Made by a program: the position numbers and the translations under genes
Assembly: GCA_016718265.1 (NCBI GenBank)
Contig: JADKDZ010000029.1
Span: 1-64,000 of the forward strand
Source of the DNA: Uliginosibacterium sp.
GTDB taxonomy: Bacteria > Pseudomonadota > Gammaproteobacteria > Burkholderiales > Rhodocyclaceae
Length of the DNA stretch: 64,000 bases
Direction: 5' to 3'
Part shown: positions 23,955 through 32,969 of the stretch, one piece after another
Position numbering within the stretch: position 1 is the first letter of the stretch
Layout: every line of letters begins with the position of its first letter
The notes under the pieces: generated by a model
Databases searched by the model: none
Told to the model about the DNA's origin: nothing
What the model saw: only the letters and a program-made list of their open reading frames with translations

Positions 23955-24755
23955 TCAGAACCCGGTGGTGATGCCGGTGAAAAACACGGTGTCGGCGTGA
24001 CTGTTCTGATCGCGAATCGTCTCGCGGTACTTCTGCAGCACCGCCACCTGAAGGCCAAAATGGCTGTTGATTCGCGTGGTGAGGCTGCCCTGCAGCGCGA
24101 GACGTGCACCGCCACGGATGGAAGCTGGATAGACCACCAGGCGCTGACTGATGCGGCTGGTGGGTGAAATCTCGTAGCGCCACTCGGCACCGAACAGGGA
24201 TTCGACGCCCTTGGCGTCTTCGCTGGCGCGGTAGTGCTCGAAACTGTAGGCCAAGCCGCCGTAGAGCGTCAGCGCGTGCGTCTCTGCATTCAGCCAGCGC
24301 ATGCCAAGGCCGGTGCTCAAGCTCCCCCGGGCGGTCATGTCTTGCAGCGCGTCGCGCTCCAGGCCCAGGCCCACAAAGCCAAACTGACGCTCGCCGAGCT
24401 TGCGCTCGCCGCGCAGGTCTCCGGTCATCGTGTCGCTGCTGCGTTCGCCGTTCTCGGCGCTATGCACCGCGATCAGGCTCGCGAAAAGACGGCTGTCACG
24501 CATCGTACGCTCTGCGTCCAGCGACAGGCTGCCCTCCGTGGCACTGGTGCTGCCACGCCGCAGGGTAACGCCCAAGCCCAGTGAACCGGCCCACTTGCCG
24601 TCGCTTTCCTTGAGGTCGGGCGCTTGCGCGAGCTTGCCAAATACGGGGTCGTGCACAGCCGACGGGATGCGCTCGGCATCCTGTGCTTGCACACCGAGGC
24701 TGGCGCACAACGTACACGACAGCATTACACGCAGGGCTGCGGCCACGACGTCCAT
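23955..24755 (-). CDS. DUF481 outer-membrane beta-barrel protein
   Basis: 266 residues with an N-terminal signal (MLSCTLCASLGVQAQ). Alternating strands carry the DUF481 pattern KWAGSLGLGVTLRRGST, GLGLERDALQDM and FGAEWRYEISPTSRI, and the protein ends in an aromatic F after ITTGF, as for outer-membrane barrels. Related to YdiY/salt-stress proteins. Convergent with dmeF. Function unknown. Confidence 0.8.
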   Translation of the reverse strand: MDVVAAALRVMLSCTLCASLGVQAQDAERIPSAVHDPVFGKLAQAPDLKESDGKWAGSLGLGVTLRRGSTSATEGSLSLDAERTMRDSRLFASLIAVHSAENGERSSDTMTGDLRGERKLGERQFGFVGLGLERDALQDMTARGSLSTGLGMRWLNAETHALTLYGGLAYSFEHYRASEDAKGVESLFGAEWRYEISPTSRISQRLVVYPASIRGGARLALQGSLTTRINSHFGLQVAVLQKYRETIRDQNSHADTVFFTGITTGF

Positions 24756-24788
24756 GGGCGAATCGATACTACCGAGCCGGATCCGGCA

Positions 24789-27377
24789 TCAACTGACCAC
24801 GGCCTTCTTGGCCCGGGTGGGCTTGGCCGCCGCTTTCTTGGTGGCGGCTGCCTTGGCGGGCTTGGCCTCGCCCGCGGTGTCTTTTGCGGGGTCGTCCGAC
24901 CCCTTCTTGGCCGCTGTGGCCTTGGGCGCGCGGGGTTCGAATTCGAAGCCGACCTTGCCGGCTTTTGCGTCCCAGGTCAAAAACGCCGAGAACTTGCGCC
25001 GTGTGCGTGCAGAAACGAAGTTGCGCAGCAGGTCGGTCTTGCCGGTGCTGAGCAGCTTCTCCATCTGCTCGGGCTCGATCGGCTGTTGCAGGATCACCTT
25101 GCCGGAGCGGAAGTCGCAGCTCTTCTCGGGGCCAACAGCCTTCTCACAGACAAACGTGGTGCCATGTTCAAACACGCCGCCACCACATTTCGGGCAGTTG
25201 CCGAGCGGCTTCTGATCCGAGAAATCTGGCGCCTCGGCAGCTTCGCCCTCGCGGGGCTGACCGAAATCGAACTCGGGCATCTTGTCGTCGTTGAGGCGGA
25301 TTTCAGCGTTGAAGGCACGCCCCATCTTGTTGCGGAAGCCGATCAGTGGCCCGACTCGCCCAGCGGTGAGCAGGGTCTCAATTTCGTGCGGCTCAAACTG
25401 GCGTCCGGCCACAATTTTCCATAGGGAATAGTCGCAGTCGGAGCACTGGAATTTCTTGTAGTTCTCGCGGATCAGACCGCCACACTTGGGGCAGGCAGCT
25501 TGCAGGATGCCAAAATCACCTGGAATGGTGTCCGAATCGTAGGTCTTGGCGCGCTCGACGATGTCGCGCGTCATCGCTTCGATATGGCGCATGAATTCGG
25601 CGCGCGTCAGCAGGCCTTTTTCCATCTGGGCGAGCTTGTACTCCCACTCGCCGGTGAGCTCGGCCGACGACAGCTCGGTCACACCCAAACCCGTGAGCAG
25701 GGTGATGAGCGAGAAGGCCTTGGCCGTCGGGATCAGCTCGCGCCCTTCTCGGAGCACATAGGTTTCAGCGATCAGGTTCTCGATGATCTGGGCACGTGTC
25801 GCCGGTGTCCCCAGCCCACGCCCGGCCATCGCAGCGCGCAGCTCTTCATCATCGACGAGCTTGCCCGCACCTTCCATCGCGGAGAGCAGCGTCGCTTCGT
25901 TGAAGCGCGCTGGCGGCTTGGTCTGGTTGGCCTTGACGAGGACTTCCTCGGTTGAAGCGCCCTCGCCTTTCTGCACCGGCACGAGCGAGCCTGTGGCCTC
26001 TTCACCTTCGACCGCCGCCTCTTTGCCATAAATGGTCAGCCAGCCCGGATTGACCAGTACCTTGCCTTCGGTTTTGAAGGCCTCATTCTCGACACGCGTG
26101 ATCCGGGTGGTGAGCTGATACTCCGCCGCCGGGAAGAACACCGCCAGAAAGCGCTTGGTGACGAGATCGTAGATCTTGTATTCGGCCTCGGAGAGATTCT
26201 TGGGCTCGGTGCCGGTCGGCACGATGGCAAAGTGATCCGAAATCTTGGCGTTGTTGAAGATCCGCTTGTTGGGCTTGACCCAGCCATGCTTGAGGATCTG
26301 CGTCGAGAACGCGCTGTAGGCCTGCGGCAGAGCGCCCAGAATCGCGGGTACCGTGGCCACGTAGTCCTCGGGCAAGGCGCGTGCGTCGGTTCGCGGGTAG
26401 GTCAGCACCTTGTGCTTTTCATAGAGCGCCTGAGCCAGTTGCAGCGTGGTACGTGCCGAAAAGCCGAAGCGGCCGTTGGCTTCACGCTGTAGCGAGGTCA
26501 GGTCAAACAGCAGCGGCGAGAGCTGGGTTGAAGGCTTGGACTCCTCCTCAACCACGCCCGGCTTGCCCGCACACTTGGCACGAATCGCTTCGGCCCGTGC
26601 CTTATCCCACAAACGATTGGCGGTGGCGTGTTCGTCGTCTTCGGTTTTCTTGAACTTCTCATCAAACCACCGGCCGGCGTACTCGCCCGCGGATACACCG
26701 AAGTGCGCTTCGACTTCCCAGTAATCGCGGGGCTTGAACTGGCGAATGCGCGCTTCGCGCTCCACCATCAGCGCCAGGGTCGGCGTCTGGACGCGGCCTA
26801 CCGTGGTCAGATGAAAACCACCGCTCTTGGAATTGAAGGCCGTCATGGCGCGCGTGCCGTTGATGCCGATTAGCCAGTCGCTTTCGGCACGGCAGATCGC
26901 GGCCTCCCGCAAGCCGGACATGTCGTTGGCCGTGCGCAGTTGCTGGAAGCCATCGCGAATCGCCTGCGCGGTCATGCTCTGCAACCACAGTCGCTTGATC
27001 GGCTTGGCCGTCTTGGCATGCTGGGCAACGTAGGTGAAGATCAGCTCGCCTTCACGCCCCGCGTCACACGCGTTGATGAGGCCGGTAACGTCCTTGCGCT
27101 TGATCAGCCGCGACAACAACTGCAGACGCGACGCGGTCTTCTCGATCGGATTCAGCGCGAAATGCGGCGGAATCATGGGCAAGTTGGCAAAACTCCACTT
27201 GCCGCGTTTGACTTCAAACTCTTCGGGGACGGCCAACTCCAGCAAATGGCCGACCGCGGAGGACAGCACGTATTCTTCGCTCTCGAAGTAATCGCCATCG
27301 CGGGTGAAGCCGCCCAAGGCGCGGGCAATGTCCTGCGCGACTGAAGGCTTTTCGGCGATGATGAGCTGTTTGGTCAT
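24789..27377 (-). CDS. topB: DNA topoisomerase III
   Basis: 862 residues, type IA topoisomerase. The Toprim domain begins LIIAEKPSVAQDIARALGG and includes NACDAGREGELIF. The active-site tyrosine is in KVLTYPRTDARAL. The C-terminus has CPKCGG zinc-ribbon motifs and a Lys/Ala-rich tail (AAATKKAAAKPTRAKK). It decatenates and relaxes negatively supercoiled DNA. It follows smg and dprA, a common betaproteobacterial order, with a 210-base gap before it. Confidence 0.96.
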   Translation of the reverse strand: MTKQLIIAEKPSVAQDIARALGGFTRDGDYFESEEYVLSSAVGHLLELAVPEEFEVKRGKWSFANLPMIPPHFALNPIEKTASRLQLLSRLIKRKDVTGLINACDAGREGELIFTYVAQHAKTAKPIKRLWLQSMTAQAIRDGFQQLRTANDMSGLREAAICRAESDWLIGINGTRAMTAFNSKSGGFHLTTVGRVQTPTLALMVEREARIRQFKPRDYWEVEAHFGVSAGEYAGRWFDEKFKKTEDDEHATANRLWDKARAEAIRAKCAGKPGVVEEESKPSTQLSPLLFDLTSLQREANGRFGFSARTTLQLAQALYEKHKVLTYPRTDARALPEDYVATVPAILGALPQAYSAFSTQILKHGWVKPNKRIFNNAKISDHFAIVPTGTEPKNLSEAEYKIYDLVTKRFLAVFFPAAEYQLTTRITRVENEAFKTEGKVLVNPGWLTIYGKEAAVEGEEATGSLVPVQKGEGASTEEVLVKANQTKPPARFNEATLLSAMEGAGKLVDDEELRAAMAGRGLGTPATRAQIIENLIAETYVLREGRELIPTAKAFSLITLLTGLGVTELSSAELTGEWEYKLAQMEKGLLTRAEFMRHIEAMTRDIVERAKTYDSDTIPGDFGILQAACPKCGGLIRENYKKFQCSDCDYSLWKIVAGRQFEPHEIETLLTAGRVGPLIGFRNKMGRAFNAEIRLNDDKMPEFDFGQPREGEAAEAPDFSDQKPLGNCPKCGGGVFEHGTTFVCEKAVGPEKSCDFRSGKVILQQPIEPEQMEKLLSTGKTDLLRNFVSARTRRKFSAFLTWDAKAGKVGFEFEPRAPKATAAKKGSDDPAKDTAGEAKPAKAAATKKAAAKPTRAKKAVVS

Positions 27378-27587
27378 GGGTGTGGTATTCGATCAAGTAC
27401 TACGCTGGCCTCGGCCGGCAAACGCCGGGAACGGCGGATGATAGAAGCGGCAAGCGAACGAGCGCAAGTGCTCCCGTACTGATGGCTGGCGCCGGCTGCA
27501 CAACGGCTGGTTGATGAAAAGGACTGGCGGAAAGGAACGAAGCGCCGAGCAATCAGCGTTGCGGATACCGGTCACGGCGCAGGAGCC

Positions 27588-28076
27588 CTAATGAACGGTG
27601 ATCGCCTCGCCCCAATCTTCACCCTCTCCCTCGACTTCCTCGGTCATCAGCTCATCCAAAATGAGGCCGTCAACCGGGGTCTTGTCCTGCCACAGCACCA
27701 TCAGCACCATGACCTTGAATTCCGAGATCGAAATATCCGATGAACTCAGGGCCAAGGCCCGCTCGATGATGCGCTCGCGCTGATGCGCGCTGACGACACC
27801 CGTGTTGCACAAGAACAGCAGAAAGCTGCGACTGGCGACATCCAGCCGCGCGGCTTCGTCCTCACTGAATACGCGAATCGAGCGTTTGTCAGTCGCAGCG
27901 GGCGGCAGCGCGCTCTGCACCGTGCCGCGTAACCCCGATAGCCAATCAAGCGCTTCGGCGATATCCGCTTCGTCAAACCCCGCTGCGGCAAGCTTGCGAG
28001 CCAGCTGATCGGGCTCGTTGGGGCAGGCTTCGGCGTATCCGTAGGTTTCAAACAGATAAACCAGTATGTCAATCAT
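27588..28076 (-). CDS. smg: Smg family protein (DUF494)
   Basis: 162 residues beginning MIDILVYLFETYGYAEACPN, the conserved DUF494 start, with LDWLSGLRG and an acidic C-terminus. ATG 28076 is chosen because family members start there, not at the upstream in-frame ATG. The function is unknown, but it is nearly always between dprA and topB. Confidence 0.9.
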   Translation of the reverse strand: MIDILVYLFETYGYAEACPNEPDQLARKLAAAGFDEADIAEALDWLSGLRGTVQSALPPAATDKRSIRVFSEDEAARLDVASRSFLLFLCNTGVVSAHQRERIIERALALSSSDISISEFKVMVLMVLWQDKTPVDGLILDELMTEEVEGEGEDWGEAITVH

Positions 28077-28123
28077 GGCGGCCCCGATATGCGTCACCTG
28101 GAAAACCAGCTTCAAGCGACGCG

Positions 28124-29215
28124 TTAGTTGATGCGCTGGAACAATCCGCCCGGCAAACGCGCAACGCGCCCGTCGAGTTCCAGTAGCGTCAGCATGGCGA
28201 AGAGCTCCTCGGGCGTCAAGCTCGACCGCATCACCAAACTGTCGACATCAACCGGATCAAAGCCCATGACCTTTAGCAAGCTGGCCTCCCCGGTACTATC
28301 AGCTTCCGCCGCCGGGGCGGCCCTTGGTGCGTGTGCAAGCGGCCAGCTCAGCTCTTCCAGAATGTCGTCGGCACATTCAACCAGCTTGGCTCCTTGCTTG
28401 ATGAGCTGGTGGCAACCTTTTGCAAGGGGCGAGTGAATGGAACCCGGCACCGCAAAAACCTCTCGCCCCTGCTCTGCCGCAAGCCGAGCCGTGATCAACG
28501 AGCCGGAGTCTACTGCAGCTTCAATTACCAGAACCCCGCGCGCCAGCCCGGAAATGATGCGATTCCTTCGGGGAAAGTTGTGGGCAACCGGCGGCGTTCC
28601 CAGCGGAAACTCGCTAAGGATCAGGCCTTCCGCAGCAATTGCCCGGGCCAGATCAGCGTTGCGCGCGGGATAGATTCGGTCTGCGCCGGTCCCTACGACC
28701 GCGATGGTCTTGCCAGGACCCTTGAGACCACCGCGATGTGCGGCTGCGTCGACACCGAGCGCCAGACCGCTGACGACCGGGATCCCCGCCGCCGACAACG
28801 CCGCTGCAAACGCCTCGGCATTCAACTCGCCTTGTGGCGTGGCGTTCCGTGCACCAACCACGGCCAAGGCTGTCGCCTCCAGCAGGCGCACGTCACCCTT
28901 CGCATAGAGCAGGCTCGGCGGGTCGGGAATTTCGAGCAGGTTTCGCGGATAGGCGTCATCCGCCAAGGTGAGCACGTGATTGCCGGGCTCGTCTGCCCAT
29001 TTCAGGGCATGCCCGACTTCAGCCCGGTTATCGCAAGCCAGCAACACCTCCGCCAGCCGATCACCGACGACCGCTGCAAGCGCCTGACGGGAGCAGGCGA
29101 AGACTCTGGATGGGAGACCAAACGCTGCCAGCAATAAACGCTGGCGCTCCGGCCCGATGCCTGGAATCAGGCAGAGCCGGAGCCAATGAGCGCGCTCGTC
29201 AGTTGCGACGCCCAA
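28124..29215 (-). CDS. dprA: DprA, DNA-processing protein
   Basis: 363 residues: SAM-like LIPGIGPERQRLLLAAFG, then the Rossmann DprA domain ALAVVGARNATPQGELNAEA, SGLALGVDAAAHRGGL, PRRNRIISGLARGVLVIEA, and a C-terminal winged helix. It loads RecA on incoming single-stranded DNA in natural transformation. The start is a TTG two bases after the LysM stop and is uncertain. Confidence 0.95.
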   Translation of the reverse strand: MGVATDERAHWLRLCLIPGIGPERQRLLLAAFGLPSRVFACSRQALAAVVGDRLAEVLLACDNRAEVGHALKWADEPGNHVLTLADDAYPRNLLEIPDPPSLLYAKGDVRLLEATALAVVGARNATPQGELNAEAFAAALSAAGIPVVSGLALGVDAAAHRGGLKGPGKTIAVVGTGADRIYPARNADLARAIAAEGLILSEFPLGTPPVAHNFPRRNRIISGLARGVLVIEAAVDSGSLITARLAAEQGREVFAVPGSIHSPLAKGCHQLIKQGAKLVECADDILEELSWPLAHAPRAAPAAEADSTGEASLLKVMGFDPVDVDSLVMRSSLTPEELFAMLTLLELDGRVARLPGGLFQRIN

Positions 29216-29217
29216 GC

Positions 29218-30276
29218 TCAGGGAGCGGTAACTTTGTCACCAAGATAGACCGGCTCCGACGCCTCCATCAGCAAAGCGTAGGAAATCCGGTTGAACACGC
29301 GGAAAACAAACGCAAGGCCTGAGCGTCCATCCGGCAGCACAAAGGCTTCCTTACCGCCATCTTCGCGATAGACCGTCGAGCCACGGTTACGGTTGACTCC
29401 CAGCACATGCCCAGGCTCCATGCCATCGTTCTTGCCGAGATTGACGGCAATGACCGAATAGCGACCACCTGCGCCTACACCACCATACATGGAGGTTACG
29501 AGCCCCTTGGTGCTTGCTGCTGGCGCATGCGGCACGTAGGAAAGCGACTCGCTCTTCGCAGCCGGCACCAAGCGGTCACCCACCATCACGTCATGGCGAG
29601 AGAGCACTATCTTCAATTCTGCCGCAGTGTTGCCCTGCGCGGCGGAGACAGTCACCGCCGTTGCAAGGAATACGGCCTCGTACGCCAGGATCTCTTGAGT
29701 TTCCGGATTCCGGATCGGCTCTCCGCGACGGTAGATATTCCACTGCTCGGTGACGTTGCTCACGCCCTTGGCAAAGATGACGTGACCAGGGCCCCCGAGC
29801 ACGCGATCATTCTCAATGGCAACCACGGATGGCAATCCACCTTCGTCACCCGACTCAGACACCAGCGGCTCGACCAGGAAGTGTCTGATCGCATCCATCT
29901 TCACGCTTGTGATTGGCGCCTCAGCAGGTGTCGCATAAACCTTGGGCGAAAGCTTCTCATTCCCGCCCGCACCGGTGTTCTGGCTCAGGGACAGGCTAGG
30001 TCCGTTGCGGTCGAAATAAACCGTCTGCCCCGGGTAGATCAGATGCGGATTCCGGATTTCGTCCTTGTTGAGCCGCCAGACTTCCGGCCAGCGCCAAGGC
30101 TGCTTGAGAAACTTGCCGGAAATGCCCCACAGCGTGTCACCTTTCTGGATGACATAACTGTCTGGTGCATTCTCGGCGATCTGGATTTTCTCTTTCTCAG
30201 CCTCATCGGCGGCATAAGCAAGCGTCGAAAAGCCTGCAATCAAAGAGAAAAGCAGCCCGGTAAGTAGTTTTTGCAT
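29218..30276 (-). CDS. LysM-domain periplasmic protein
   Basis: 352 residues. Signal peptide MQKLLTGLLFSLIAGFSTLA ends at YAAD. The LysM domain is PDSYVIQKGDTLWGISGKFL to LIYPGQTVYFD. The long C-terminal part is conserved in the betaproteobacterial genes beside dprA and has no known activity. It binds peptidoglycan. Divergent from def. Confidence 0.9.
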   Translation of the reverse strand: MQKLLTGLLFSLIAGFSTLAYAADEAEKEKIQIAENAPDSYVIQKGDTLWGISGKFLKQPWRWPEVWRLNKDEIRNPHLIYPGQTVYFDRNGPSLSLSQNTGAGGNEKLSPKVYATPAEAPITSVKMDAIRHFLVEPLVSESGDEGGLPSVVAIENDRVLGGPGHVIFAKGVSNVTEQWNIYRRGEPIRNPETQEILAYEAVFLATAVTVSAAQGNTAAELKIVLSRHDVMVGDRLVPAAKSESLSYVPHAPAASTKGLVTSMYGGVGAGGRYSVIAVNLGKNDGMEPGHVLGVNRNRGSTVYREDGGKEAFVLPDGRSGLAFVFRVFNRISYALLMEASEPVYLGDKVTAP

Positions 30277-30466
30277 GGCGAACCCCGTATGGTCGATCGC
30301 TACCGCGCGCAAGTTGCTGCGGCGACTGAGTGGGCCATTCTAGGCCAAACAACCGGGTATCATCGCGAATATGGACCTTTGATGAAGGCAAACCCCGGCT
30401 GCAAACATTCAAGTTTTGCGTTAGATTCTGCACGTAGCATACTCATACTTCAAGGCTTTCTGACAA

Positions 30467-30970
30467 ATGGCGCTGTTGCCCATTCTCCACTATCCCGATG
30501 CCAGACTGCACACCAGAGCTCGGCCGGTAGTCAAAATCGACGAACGGGTTCGTCAGCTTGTCGCTGATATGGCTGAAACCATGTACGCCGCGCCGGGTGT
30601 CGGCCTGGCAGCCACACAGGTCAATGTGCATGAGCGAATTGTGGTGATCGATGTATCGGAGGACAAAACCGGCCTGATCGCGCTGATCAATCCGGAGATT
30701 ATCGAGCTTCGCGGCGAGAAGATCTGCGAGGAAGGATGCCTGTCGGTACCGGGTATTTATGAAGAGGTCAAACGCGCCGAATGGGTGAAGGTCCGGGCAT
30801 TGAACACGTCCGAAGAGGCATTTGAACTTGAGGCTCAGGGCTTGCTGGCCGTGTGCATTCAACACGAGCTGGACCACCTTGATGGCAAGGTGTTTGTGGA
30901 ATACCTCTCCCTGCTCAAACAGAACCGAATCAAGAGCAAACTCGCCAAACGGGCGCGGATTACGGTCTGA
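30467..30970 (+). CDS. def: Peptide deformylase
   Basis: 167 residues with the three metallo motifs GVGLAATQ, EGCLSVPG and HELDHLDG. It removes the formyl group from nascent proteins. Followed by fmt after 44 bases, an operon of opposite steps in formyl-Met metabolism. Confidence 0.97.
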   Translation: MALLPILHYPDARLHTRARPVVKIDERVRQLVADMAETMYAAPGVGLAATQVNVHERIVVIDVSEDKTGLIALINPEIIELRGEKICEEGCLSVPGIYEEVKRAEWVKVRALNTSEEAFELEAQGLLAVCIQHELDHLDGKVFVEYLSLLKQNRIKSKLAKRARITV

Positions 30971-31014
30971 GCCGCATAGCCAATTCTCGGCCGACACGCT
31001 TAAACAATCACCCC

Positions 31015-31959
31015 ATGAAAATTGCCTTTGCCGGAACACCGGACTTCGCTGCGGCTGCGCTGAAAGCCATACTGGACGCGGGTTTCCACGTGCCTCTGGT
31101 GCTGACGCAGCCTGACCGACCCGCCGGGCGGGGCATGCAATTGCAACCTAGCCCGGTCAAGCAGCTCGCCCTGGCGCACAACATCCCCGTCGACCAACCG
31201 GAGAAGCTGCGCACTGCGGAACAGCAAGCCACGCTCACCACCTGTGGTGCGGACGTACTGGTCGTGGCGGCCTATGGCCTGATCCTGCCACAAGTTGTTC
31301 TGGATCTGCCTCGCCTGGGCTGCCTCAATATCCACGCCTCACTGCTGCCACGCTGGCGGGGCGCGGCACCGATCCATCGTGCCATCGAGTCCGGCGACGC
31401 AGAGACGGGCATCACCATCATGCAGATGGAGGCCGGACTCGACACCGGGCCCATGCTGCAGAAGCGCGCCTTGCCGATTCTGGCGACCGATACCACCGCA
31501 TCGCTCCATGACAAACTCGCCGTCCTGGGCGGCGAGATGATTGTTGCAACATTGCGACAACTCGCGCTGGGCGCACTACCTGCCACTCCCCAGCCTGCCG
31601 AGGGCATCACCTACGCCCACAAGATCGACAAGCGTGAAGCCCTGCTGGACTTCCGTCTCAGCGCAGAGACACTGGCGCGCAAGCTGAGGGCATTTTTCCC
31701 GTTCCCGGGCGGTGCAGCGCACATCAACGGACATATCGTCAAGCTCTGGGCAGGCGAAGCCATAGATGGAAACGCCCCACCCGGATCGGTGATCCGTGTC
31801 GACGCGGCAGGGGTCGACGTGGGCTGTGGCAGCGGCCTTCTGCGCCTGACCCGCTTGCAGAAACCGGGCGGCAAGCAACTCGCCGCTGCCGATTTCCTGC
31901 GTGGATTTACAATCGCGCCCGGCGACCATTTCACGCTGCCAGACACCCAACCGTCCTGA
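31015..31959 (+). CDS. fmt: Methionyl-tRNA formyltransferase
   Basis: 314 residues. MKIAFAGTPDFAAAALKAIL, the folate-binding SLLPRWRGAAPIHRAIESGD, and a C-terminal OB domain. It formylates initiator Met-tRNA using 10-formyl-THF. Intact. Confidence 0.97.
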   Translation: MKIAFAGTPDFAAAALKAILDAGFHVPLVLTQPDRPAGRGMQLQPSPVKQLALAHNIPVDQPEKLRTAEQQATLTTCGADVLVVAAYGLILPQVVLDLPRLGCLNIHASLLPRWRGAAPIHRAIESGDAETGITIMQMEAGLDTGPMLQKRALPILATDTTASLHDKLAVLGGEMIVATLRQLALGALPATPQPAEGITYAHKIDKREALLDFRLSAETLARKLRAFFPFPGGAAHINGHIVKLWAGEAIDGNAPPGSVIRVDAAGVDVGCGSGLLRLTRLQKPGGKQLAAADFLRGFTIAPGDHFTLPDTQPS

Positions 31960-32069
31960 GCTTCCCGCGTACAAAGATCTTTACGCGCCATTGAATCTTT
32001 CCGCGGGACCACCATCTAAGTGCTTGCGTGCATGAGCACGGGCTTGGATACGAAAGGCAGGTTAAGCAA

Positions 32070-32915
32070 ATGTTCAACTGGCTCAAGACCTCGATCCTGA
32101 TGGCAGGCATCGTGGCCTTGTTCGGCGCGGTCGGCATGATGATTGGCGGCGAGCGTGGCATGATCCTGGCCCTCATTCTCGGCGGCGGGATGAACCTCTT
32201 CTCGTATTGGTTCTCCGACAAGATGGTGCTGCGCATGTATAACGCGCAGGAAGTCGATGCCGCCAGCTCGCCCTACCTTTACAACATGGTGCGAGAACTC
32301 GCCCAGCGCGCTGAATTGCCGATGCCGAAGGTCTACATCATCAACGAGCACCAGCCGAACGCATTCGCTACCGGGCGCAATCCCGAGCATGCAGCAGTCG
32401 CGGCAACCACCGGCATCCTGCAGTTGCTCAGCGAACGTGAGCTGCGTGGCGTAATGGCGCACGAACTGGCACACGTAAAGCACCGTGACATCCTGATCTC
32501 GACAATCTCGGCCACGATGGCGGGTGCGATCTCGATGCTGGCTAATTTCGCAATGTTCTTCGGCGGGCGCGACGAAGAGGGTCGCCCGGCCAACCCGATT
32601 GCCAGTATCGCGGTGGCGATTCTTGCACCCATTGCTGCCATGCTGATCCAGATGGCAATTTCACGTTCCCGCGAGTACGAGGCCGACCGGGGTGGCGCCG
32701 AATTCTGCCGCGACCCGAATGCGCTGGCAGACGCCTTGCAGAAAATCGACTACTACGCGCGTGGCATCCCCATGCCTTCGGCGGAAGCGCATCCTGAAAC
32801 CGGGCAGATGATGATCATGAACCCGCTTGCCGGGGGAGGGCTCGCAGGGCTGTTCTCCACGCACCCGCCAACTGAAGAGCGCGTCCGCCTGCTGCGCGAG
32901 ATGGCACGCCGCTAA
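32070..32915 (+). CDS. htpX: HtpX, membrane zinc protease
   Basis: 281 residues. Two N-terminal helices, catalytic HELAHVKH (HEXXH), then two central helices and a third zinc ligand in EYEADRGGA. It degrades damaged membrane proteins. ATG 32070 matches the family start MFNWLKTSILMA. Follows fmt. Confidence 0.95.
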   Translation: MFNWLKTSILMAGIVALFGAVGMMIGGERGMILALILGGGMNLFSYWFSDKMVLRMYNAQEVDAASSPYLYNMVRELAQRAELPMPKVYIINEHQPNAFATGRNPEHAAVAATTGILQLLSERELRGVMAHELAHVKHRDILISTISATMAGAISMLANFAMFFGGRDEEGRPANPIASIAVAILAPIAAMLIQMAISRSREYEADRGGAEFCRDPNALADALQKIDYYARGIPMPSAEAHPETGQMMIMNPLAGGGLAGLFSTHPPTEERVRLLREMARR

Positions 32916-32934
32916 CCGGCCGTGTCTGGCCTGC

Positions 32935-32958
32935 GCCGCGCCGACAGGCCGGCGCGGC
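32935..32958. terminator. GC hairpin between convergent htpX and amylase genes
   Basis: GCCGCGCC (32935-32942) pairs with GGCGCGGC (32951-32958). No long T run, so termination strength is uncertain; the site between two 3' ends is suitable. Confidence 0.45.
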
Positions 32959-32969
32959 TTGCGCAAAAC